Assembly (NCBI RefSeq): GCF_022346545.1
Contig: NZ_JAKRNU010000018.1
Coordinates: 1 to 52,023 of the forward strand
Length of the DNA: 52,023 nucleotides
Source: Sporosarcina sp. ACRSM
GTDB lineage: Bacteria; Bacillota; Bacilli; Bacillales_A; Planococcaceae
Direction: 5' to 3'
In this document: piece after piece, positions 1 to 6,910 of the stretch
How positions within the stretch are numbered: the stretch's first letter is position 1
Layout of the letters: every line of letters begins with the position of its first letter
The notes under the pieces: model-generated
What the model was told of the DNA's origin: nothing
Databases searched by the model: none
What the model saw: only the letters and a program-made list of their open reading frames with translations
Made by a program: the position numbers and the translations under genes

Positions 1-349
1 CGCGCGCAAATGACTTTGATCACTTGAAACTCGCTTTGAGCGCGCGCAAATGACTTTGATCACTTGAAACTCGCTTTGAGCGCGCGCAAATGACTTTGAT
101 CACTTGAAACTCGCTTTGAGCGCGTGCAAATGACTTTGATCACTTGAAACTCGCTTTGAGCGCGCGCAAATGACTTTGATCACTTGAAACTCGCTTTGAG
201 CGCGTGTGAATGACTTTGATCACTTGGAACTCGCTTTGAGCGCGCAGGGATGACTTTGATCACTTGCAGCTCGCTTTGAGCGCGCGGGAATCCTTTTGAT
301 CACTTGAAACTCGCTTTGAGCGCAAGCGTGTGCCTTTGATCACTTGAAT
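1..349. repeat. 40-bp tandem repeat array 1 (truncated at window edge)
   Basis: About nine consecutive 40-bp units. Each unit carries CTTTGAGCGC and, exactly 20 bp later, CTTTGATCAC, so the unit is itself made of two 20-bp half units. The units at 1, 41, 81 and 161 are identical. Those nearest the sigma gene (201-349) are progressively diverged, and the last is decayed. There is no unique spacer between units, so this is not CRISPR. A related array lies at 32674-33066. Confidence 0.95.
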
Positions 350-404
350 AGATTTATGGGCGCGGCGGGTAACCCGTGTTTGAAATGTTTAACGTATATG
401 AAAG

Positions 405-446
405 ACTGCTCCGTTTCCAGGATTCTCTGTAAGGGGCAGTTTTTTC
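405..446 (+). terminator. Rho-independent terminator
   Basis: ACTGCTCC (405-412) pairs with GGGGCAGT (433-440) with one G-U pair, followed by a run of six T. It would stop rightward transcription coming through the repeat array and insulate the sigma-factor promoter just downstream. Confidence 0.7.
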
Positions 447-454
447 ATTCCAGT

Positions 455-482
455 TGAAACGTTTTGCATCTCCCGTTTGTCT
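455..482 (+). promoter_or_regulatory. Candidate ECF-type promoter of the sigma/anti-sigma pair
   Basis: TGAAAC at 455-460 is the classic -35 of ECF promoters. After 17 nt it is followed by TGTCTA, close to the CGTCTA -10 of SigM/SigV-type promoters. It sits about 30 bp upstream of the sigma gene. ECF factors usually drive their own operon, so autoregulation is inferred. Confidence 0.45.
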
Positions 483-511
483 AACATGTAGAGGGAAGGA
501 GGGACAGGGAT

Positions 512-1039
512 TTGCTAGATATTAAAAAGATTCAACGTGCCAAAAAAGGAAATAAGAAAGCCTTTCAAGAGTTACTGGAGGGGGAAAAAGTCAAACTTTA
601 TAAAATCGCTTTTGTCTATATGAAAAACGAAGAGGATGCGCTGGAGGTTTTCCAGGAAACGACCTATAAAGCCTTGCGCTCGATTAAAAACCTGAAAGAT
701 GAACGGTACTTTTCGACATGGCTATCCCGCATTCTGATCAACACCGCAATCGACCTGTTAAATAAAAAGAAAAAAATCATTCCGATGGAGAAAGAAGTTT
801 TAGAAGAAAAGTTGCCCCCATACGAATCCAATGTAGAAGATTTCGATTTACTGCAAGCCGTTATGGAATTGGATGAAAAATATAAAACGGTCTTAATGCT
901 TCGGTTTTACAAGGATTACACGGTTAAACAAATTGCAGATGCATTGGATTGTCCTGAGGGAACAGTGAAAACGAACATCCACCGTGGCATTCATCAATTA
1001 AAAGAAAAATTGAAGGAGGATTGTGTGAATGAGTACTAA
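512..1039 (+). CDS. ECF-family RNA polymerase sigma factor
   Basis: This 175-residue protein has only sigma regions 2 and 4. Region 2 (about residues 20-85) contains the helix with ALEVFQETTYKALRS and the FSTWLSRILINTAIDLL segment. Region 4 (about 120-168) contains LDEKYKTVLMLRFYKDYT followed by a helix-turn-helix with CPEGTVKTNIHRG. It would direct RNA polymerase to stress promoters. The TTG start has a strong GGAAGGAGGGA ribosome binding site. It overlaps the next gene by 11 bp, as expected for a factor co-translated with its anti-sigma partner. The family is certain; the specific regulon cannot be told. Confidence 0.93.
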   Translation: MLDIKKIQRAKKGNKKAFQELLEGEKVKLYKIAFVYMKNEEDALEVFQETTYKALRSIKNLKDERYFSTWLSRILINTAIDLLNKKKKIIPMEKEVLEEKLPPYESNVEDFDLLQAVMELDEKYKTVLMLRFYKDYTVKQIADALDCPEGTVKTNIHRGIHQLKEKLKEDCVNEY

Positions 1040-2342
1040 TCAATGGCCTGATTTAAAAAAGGAAATGGAAAAGATCCCTGTCCCAACGGAAAAACTCGAT
1101 GCTATTATTGCGAATACCATCCGGCAGGAACCACCGAGACGTTCAAAAAAGAAAGTTCTTTTCTATTCAGTGAGTGCAGCGGTTTTAGGCTTGGGCTTAT
1201 TCATAGGGTCGGCGAGTATATCTCCCGCAATGGCGAAAATCGCTTCGAACATTCCGCTGATCGGCACGTTTTTCAATGATTCTTTGGATGAAGGATTAAG
1301 AATTGCCGGACAAGAAGGCTTAACACAAGTCGTCGACCAATCCACAAAAGATAATGGGATCACGTTAACGATGAATGAATTCTTTTACGATGGGACACGA
1401 CTGACATTCGGTTATACACAAGAATCCCTTTTCGCAATCGGGGAGCTTGAACGTCCAACAATCAAAGTGAACGGTAAAGAAATCAATTTCAGTTCCGGTT
1501 ATTCAGGAGACTTTGTGACACCTCAAAAATATAAAGGTGTAATCGATATCACTCCGACTGAGGAACTTCCAGAAGCATTTGACATGACCATGACCATTGA
1601 TGCTGTTGGTTTTATCCCTGGAAAGTGGGAGTTCAATTTCCCTGTGAAGCAGTCCAATGAAGTGACGATCATTGAACCACAAGAAACGAAATTGATAGAA
1701 GGGGCACAAGTTGAAATCAGTACGTTGAAGCTTGGGCCAGCCGGAACCGATCTTCAAGTTAAAGTGTTGAAAGATGAAGGAAATGCCGAGCTTGACCCCT
1801 ATTCATTACAATTTGATGTAATAGATGATCATGGTAATCTGTTAGACACCTTAACTGGGAGCGGCAATGGTGAAACAGTGGACGGAAAAGAAATCGCTCA
1901 GCTAAATTTCCTGTATTCCCCTGTAAAAGAAGGGAGCAAAGAACTCCGAGTCATCCCTTACATCATTCCTGTTTCCACTGAAGGATGGAAAGAGGTGACC
2001 GTACCTGTAGATGGGCAGCGTTTACCTTTCATTGTGGATCAAGGAGAGTTTGGCAATATGCTCGTAACCGATATAGACTACCAACCGGATAAAATCATCG
2101 TCTATTTCGATCTGCAAAGCGATGTGATTGTAGATGATAAACTTTCAAGATATTCATTCCGTCTAGAGGATGCCAATGGCAATGACCTGTTTCTAGCGGA
2201 TCAACCATTTGCTGAACGGATTGAAGGAAATACATTTAAGCAGGAATTTGCGGCTGGCTCGAAAAAAGGCTTGCAAATTAAAACGTATGAATTTCCAAAA
2301 CCGATTACGTACGAAGAATTTATTATCGATCTTTCGCAATGA
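1029..2342 (+). CDS. Membrane-anchored anti-sigma factor, DUF4179 type
   Basis: A 437-residue protein. A short cytoplasmic N-terminus (1-40) would hold the sigma factor. A single membrane segment lies at about 43-65, followed by a large extracellular part starting ASNIPLIGTFFND, typical of DUF4179 proteins. The C-terminal half (about 200-437) is beta-rich and resembles the DUF5643 region that often follows. The start overlaps the sigma gene by 11 bp, arguing for coupled translation. Release of the sigma factor on an envelope signal is inferred from the family; the signal is unknown. Confidence 0.85.
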   Translation: MSTNQWPDLKKEMEKIPVPTEKLDAIIANTIRQEPPRRSKKKVLFYSVSAAVLGLGLFIGSASISPAMAKIASNIPLIGTFFNDSLDEGLRIAGQEGLTQVVDQSTKDNGITLTMNEFFYDGTRLTFGYTQESLFAIGELERPTIKVNGKEINFSSGYSGDFVTPQKYKGVIDITPTEELPEAFDMTMTIDAVGFIPGKWEFNFPVKQSNEVTIIEPQETKLIEGAQVEISTLKLGPAGTDLQVKVLKDEGNAELDPYSLQFDVIDDHGNLLDTLTGSGNGETVDGKEIAQLNFLYSPVKEGSKELRVIPYIIPVSTEGWKEVTVPVDGQRLPFIVDQGEFGNMLVTDIDYQPDKIIVYFDLQSDVIVDDKLSRYSFRLEDANGNDLFLADQPFAERIEGNTFKQEFAAGSKKGLQIKTYEFPKPITYEEFIIDLSQ

Positions 2343-2366
2343 AGCATGTTTATGTCAGCTAATTAG

Positions 2367-2411
2367 ACCGCCTGGTTATCGTTTCTAATGACGATCGCTA
2401 GGCGGTTTTTT
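2367..2411 (+). terminator. Terminator of the sigma/anti-sigma operon
   Basis: ACCGCC (2367-2372) pairs with GGCGGT (2401-2406), extended inward by ATCG/CGAT, followed by six T. It lies 24 bp after the anti-sigma stop codon. Confidence 0.85.
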
Positions 2412-2508
2412 CATGTCCCTATCGATCCCCCGTTTCGCTTCCGCAAAAAGCTATTTGATTTTATAGATTTTTCATTCATAATGAGTTTGAACTTCGAGGA
2501 GGGTCGAA

Positions 2509-5500
2509 ATGTCACAATCAAAAATCAATCAAACAAAATATATTTTGATATTGGTCGTCATTTTTGTCGTTTTAACCGGCCTTCGTTTGCTATGGGCGAT
2601 TTACCATGCCCCAGCTGAACAGCCATTTGCCCGAAACGCCCTGTTGGATCTTCGTGGTTATGGCTTAGCGGAAGATCAAACGATTGTATTGGATGGGGAG
2701 TGGTCATTCTATCCAGATAAACTCGTAGATCCCGGGGAAATAGATAAAACGAACGGCAATTTATCCGAGACTGCTAAAGACGCTTCGCATCGATTTGGAA
2801 CCTATCATGTAACCATTCACGTCGATGAAAATTCAGCTGCTGACGAAGTATATTCGATCCGTATTCCCTCTACAAATACAGCATCCGCACTATTTGTCAA
2901 CGGACGTTTAAAAGGGAAGTCGGGTGAAGTCGCAGCGGATATCGATCGTCATCAAGGGAAAGGCAACCCTTATGTCGTTTCATTCTTTGCGGAAAAAAAT
3001 AAAATTGATGTCGTCCTACAGGTTTCGAATTTCGATACTTCTCAAGGCATCGCGATCAATAAATCGATCAAATTCGGTACCCATGATGCAATCGCCAAAG
3101 AGCAACACTTCACCGATATCCTAATGGCGGGGATCGTCATCACTCTCTTGCTTTATAGCATCTATAGTTTGCTGATTTATCTTTTCATTCATCGCTCAAA
3201 GATCATCCTGTTTTTCGCATTCGGTTTTCTGCTTCCTGGCATTGACGAGTTAATCACTTATAATAGTGCCTCAATGGGATGGCTTCCACTGAACTATGAG
3301 TGGTCCTTTAAATTTAAAGAATTGGTCTATCTTGGGGCCGCTTTATTTCTCGTGCAAATTATGAAGGTTTTATTGGCGAATTTCCAGCAATACAAACGTT
3401 TTCAGTGGTTCAATCTTTTTTATGGACTATGTGCAATCGCCATCATCGTGCTTCCATTGAATACTTTAATCCAAGTTAATGTTGCCTTTTTTATTCTCTA
3501 CATCGTCTCTTTCCTGTCCGTCGTCTCTTTAGCTTTAAAAGAATACTTCCAGTATAAAGATGAATCGTTTTTCATTGCGATTGTCGTGACGAGTACGACT
3601 TCGGGTATTGTATGGGGGCTGATCAAAGCCGTTTCTGGGATGGAAATCCCTTTCTATCCATTCGATTACGTATTTGCTTTTCTCGGGTTTGCATTTTTTT
3701 GGTTCAGACGCTTTTCCCGACAAAATAAGCGGGTTGTCGAACTGGTCGATGAGCTGAAGCAAGCCGATTTATTAAAAGACGAGTTTTTAACGAGCAGTGC
3801 AAAAAAGCTTTGGAATCCATTGAATAAGATGACGACGATCGCACAAACTTTACAAAATCAAGATTCTCTCACGCCAAAGGAAAAAAACAATTTAGAATAC
3901 CTGATTAATATTGGGCGAAGCATGTCCTTCACCCTCAATGATTTGCTTGATTTTACACGTTTAAAAGAGAATATGATACAAGTCCACCCGAAAAGCATCA
4001 ACATCCATGCGGTGATCTTTGGAGTATTCGATTTGTTGCATTATCTAGCTGATGGAAAACAAATTAAACTAACGTCTACCGTTCCAACTGATTTCCCTCA
4101 TGTATTCGCGGATGAAAGTAGACTGATTCAGATTTTCTTCAACCTTTTGGAAAATGCCATTAAATATACGGAGTCCGGAAATGTTCGTGTACATGCGCAG
4201 GTTTTGAATGACCTCGCGATTATTTGCATCGAAGATACCGGCATAGGAATGGATGAGAAAACGCAGAAGAATATCATGTCGGCTTATGGAAAAGGGATCG
4301 AAGATGATGAAGGCCTCGGATTAGGGCTGAATGTTTCTAAAAACCTAATTGAATTGCATGGAGGCAGCTTACAGATCCAGTCAGAAGTGAGGAAAGGAAC
4401 AAAGTTTTGCTTTACAATTCCGCTAGCGACCGGACAACATGAAATTGACGGCGAAATCAATAGACAGCACGACGACATTCGTGTTGAGAAAAAGGCTGCG
4501 GATGAAGAACAGCAATGCTCAAACAATAAGCATCATATTTTAGTCGTTGACGATGATCCAAGCAACTTGAAAGTGATTGCTGAGATTTTCCCGCCCGAAC
4601 AATATCAAGTTGTCACTGAGACGAGCGGGACAGAGGCATTAAAATTATTACATGTTGTTGAATGGGATTTAATCATTATCGATGTCATGATGCCTTATAT
4701 GTCAGGCTATGAATTAACGAAATTGATAAGAGAGCGTTATTCACTTACGGAACTCCCGATTCTTTTATTGACGTCCAGAAATGATACAGCAGATGTGAAT
4801 ATTGGATTGACTTCAGGTGCAAATGATTATGTTGCAAAACCCATCAATTGGCTTGAATTGAAATCGCGTAGTATTGCACTTATCGATTTAAAAAAGTCGA
4901 TTCGTGAAAAGCAATATATGGAATCGGCATGGCTACAAGCACAGATTCGCCCCCATTTTTTGTTTAACACATTAAATACGATTGCCAGTTTGAGTGCGTT
5001 GGACACCGATCGAATGGTGAATTTACTAAGCGAATTTGGCAACTATTTACACAGCAGCTTCAAGGAAGACAATTTAAAACGGGTGATCCCCCTTGAAAAA
5101 GAGCTGGAACTTGTAAGATCTTATCTGTACATTGAAAGCGAAAGATTCGGGGATCGATTACAAGTGAAATGGGAAATTGATGAAAATATCACTGTGGACA
5201 TCCCACCGCTATCTTTACAAACATTGGTAGAAAATGCAGTACTTCACGGCGTCTTGAAAAAAGGGTCTACCGGCACTGTCTGTATCCAAATTACGAATCA
5301 TAAGGATTTCACAAAAATAGCCATCATTGACGACGGTGTAGGAATGGATCATGAACAAATCCGTCGTATACTGGCCGACGAAAATCAGGCAGGAACAGGA
5401 ATCGGTCTGCTCAATACGAATAAACGATTGAAAAGGATATATGGCAAAGGATTGAAAATTCAAAGCTCACCAAGTATGGGGACCACTATAGAATTTAGAA

Positions 5501-5526
5501 TTCCCCACGAGGGCACGTCTTCATAG
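2509..5526 (+). CDS. Hybrid sensor: 7TM-DISM, degenerate HisKA, REC, LytS-type kinase
   Basis: A 1005-residue sensor. An N-terminal membrane segment (about 10-30) is followed by an extracellular jelly-roll domain of the 7TMR-DISM type (about 40-190). Seven membrane segments follow (about 205-400), then a HisKA-like/ATPase module: N box FNLLENAIKYT near 543-553, G boxes DTGIGM and GLGLGL. A receiver domain (about 675-790) has Asp725 in the IIIDVMMP strand. A second kinase of the LytS/YehU type has His816 in RPHFLFN and an ATPase N box at LVENAVLHG (906-914). In the first kinase the phosphoacceptor His is Lys432 (AKKLWNPL instead of SHELRTPL). Ligand and output are unknown; no separate response regulator follows it. 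Confidence 0.9.
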   Translation: MSQSKINQTKYILILVVIFVVLTGLRLLWAIYHAPAEQPFARNALLDLRGYGLAEDQTIVLDGEWSFYPDKLVDPGEIDKTNGNLSETAKDASHRFGTYHVTIHVDENSAADEVYSIRIPSTNTASALFVNGRLKGKSGEVAADIDRHQGKGNPYVVSFFAEKNKIDVVLQVSNFDTSQGIAINKSIKFGTHDAIAKEQHFTDILMAGIVITLLLYSIYSLLIYLFIHRSKIILFFAFGFLLPGIDELITYNSASMGWLPLNYEWSFKFKELVYLGAALFLVQIMKVLLANFQQYKRFQWFNLFYGLCAIAIIVLPLNTLIQVNVAFFILYIVSFLSVVSLALKEYFQYKDESFFIAIVVTSTTSGIVWGLIKAVSGMEIPFYPFDYVFAFLGFAFFWFRRFSRQNKRVVELVDELKQADLLKDEFLTSSAKKLWNPLNKMTTIAQTLQNQDSLTPKEKNNLEYLINIGRSMSFTLNDLLDFTRLKENMIQVHPKSINIHAVIFGVFDLLHYLADGKQIKLTSTVPTDFPHVFADESRLIQIFFNLLENAIKYTESGNVRVHAQVLNDLAIICIEDTGIGMDEKTQKNIMSAYGKGIEDDEGLGLGLNVSKNLIELHGGSLQIQSEVRKGTKFCFTIPLATGQHEIDGEINRQHDDIRVEKKAADEEQQCSNNKHHILVVDDDPSNLKVIAEIFPPEQYQVVTETSGTEALKLLHVVEWDLIIIDVMMPYMSGYELTKLIRERYSLTELPILLLTSRNDTADVNIGLTSGANDYVAKPINWLELKSRSIALIDLKKSIREKQYMESAWLQAQIRPHFLFNTLNTIASLSALDTDRMVNLLSEFGNYLHSSFKEDNLKRVIPLEKELELVRSYLYIESERFGDRLQVKWEIDENITVDIPPLSLQTLVENAVLHGVLKKGSTGTVCIQITNHKDFTKIAIIDDGVGMDHEQIRRILADENQAGTGIGLLNTNKRLKRIYGKGLKIQSSPSMGTTIEFRIPHEGTSS

Positions 5527-5540
5527 GATCAGAATGAATA

Positions 5541-5592
5541 AAAGACTCCCGTAATACCGTGTATATCTCCGGTATCGCGGGAGTCTTTTTTT
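5541..5592. terminator. Bidirectional terminator between sensor kinase and yvlB
   Basis: AAAGACTCCCG (5541-5551) pairs with CGGGAGTCTTT (5578-5588), with T runs on both sides, placed between two convergent genes. Confidence 0.88.
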
Positions 5593-5640
5593 ATTAGGGG
5601 TCTTAGCGAAGGATGCCATCCGTCCAAGATCCCCTGTGCA

Positions 5641-6831
5641 TCAATCATGCTTGGCGTTATAGCAAACGAGGACAGAACCCGTTTTGGTTTCGCCGAAAAT
5701 ATGAAGCGGCGAGACGTTCCCTTCAATATCCTTTTTAAAACGGATGGATTTTTGGAGAAATTGCTCTTGTTCGGCTGTACGATTAACATCGTCAAGCTGT
5801 AAGTCGAGCCGCCCCATATTGGACGAAATTTCACCAGAGAGTGCCACCACGTCAGATGGGATATAGATTTCAACGGATCCGCTCATCGTCTTCGCATCGA
5901 TTTTTTCCGCTTCCGGGTCTTTCGTCGTTACGACGACATGGCCGTTCAGCGATTGGGCTTCGACATCTTTGACAACCCCATCGATGTACACACGGCCATT
6001 CAGCGTTTCCGCCTCAAGCGTAGTGCCCGTTATGCCATTTAAAGAGATGGCGCCGTTCGCCGTTTCAAATTCCCCATTTTTGAAGGTAAGGCCCGTCACA
6101 TCGATTTTTCCGTTAGCAGTCTTGACGCGAATCGTTTCTGCGGTAGCATCTTTCATTTTAAATGCACCGTTCAATAAGCGGGCAGAAATTTTCGCATAAT
6201 CCTTTTTCGGTAAATACAAATCCACATTCACTTGAACCATTTTCAAATCGCTGGAAATTAGCAGTTTCTCTTCATCTTTGGCAAACAACAACTTATCCAA
6301 AAAGTCTTTTTTCGCCTTTTCTTCCGAGTCGCTATTGAATGTTTTTACTGCGAATTCCGCGCGAACCTCTTCCGTTTCTTCGTGATGCAAGGTCACTTTT
6401 CCATTGTCGATATCGATGATGACTTCCTCGATTCCACTGGCAGGTTTTGTCATTATCTGCTGGAATGTCACTGCATTTCCGAAAGGCGAATCAAAGTCGA
6501 ACGATTTCACTTTTTGCACAGCCGTTTGCATAAAATGCATAAAACGATCGCCTACATTTGTAAAGTCTTTGCGTAAATCTTCCAGAAATTCATCGATAGA
6601 AGGGTTCTTTTGTTCGTCACGGGTATTCTTCTCGTCCGTCTGTTCTCCGGAGCGCTGTTCGCTGGCCGGCTCTTCCTGTTTTACAATAGCCGTTGGGCTC
6701 GTTTGCTCTGTTTCAACCTTTTTTTCCGAACCTTTTGTTTGACTCAATGCCTCTAGAAGTGTCAGTGCCTCGTCTGTTGTGATCGTCCCGTTTTCCAGCA
6801 TGGCTAAAATCCGTTTCCGTTCATTTTGCAT
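5641..6831 (-). CDS. yvlB: YvlB-like DUF4097 beta-strand repeat protein
   Basis: The start at 6831 is chosen because AGGAGG stands 7 nt upstream; a longer reading frame to 6897 has no ribosome site. The 396-residue product begins with a short helical module (MQNERKRILAMLENGTITTDEALTLLEAL) of the SHOCT-like kind found at the YvlB N-terminus. A charged linker follows, then repeated short beta strands (GKIDVTGLTF, GAISLNGITG, GRVYIDGVV, GHVVVTT) typical of DUF4097. No signal peptide or membrane segment is visible. It lies 79 bp downstream of uvrA, the same neighbourhood as in B. subtilis, where yvlB sits beside the uvrBA genes. The molecular function is not established. Confidence 0.85.
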   Translation of the reverse strand: MQNERKRILAMLENGTITTDEALTLLEALSQTKGSEKKVETEQTSPTAIVKQEEPASEQRSGEQTDEKNTRDEQKNPSIDEFLEDLRKDFTNVGDRFMHFMQTAVQKVKSFDFDSPFGNAVTFQQIMTKPASGIEEVIIDIDNGKVTLHHEETEEVRAEFAVKTFNSDSEEKAKKDFLDKLLFAKDEEKLLISSDLKMVQVNVDLYLPKKDYAKISARLLNGAFKMKDATAETIRVKTANGKIDVTGLTFKNGEFETANGAISLNGITGTTLEAETLNGRVYIDGVVKDVEAQSLNGHVVVTTKDPEAEKIDAKTMSGSVEIYIPSDVVALSGEISSNMGRLDLQLDDVNRTAEQEQFLQKSIRFKKDIEGNVSPLHIFGETKTGSVLVCYNAKHD

Positions 6832-6910
6832 TGTTGTGCCTCCTAGTATTGTCGTCATCCGGATTGCTCCGATTTGATATTTATATATACGACTCATTAT
6901 CCAAAAGGTT

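Noticed and set aside
1..349. CRISPR array
   Set aside because: Units are contiguous 40-bp repeats without unique spacers, and no cas genes are present.
1029..1039. Frameshift between sigma factor and anti-sigma factor
   Set aside because: The 11-bp overlap is the usual translational coupling of such pairs; both proteins are complete.
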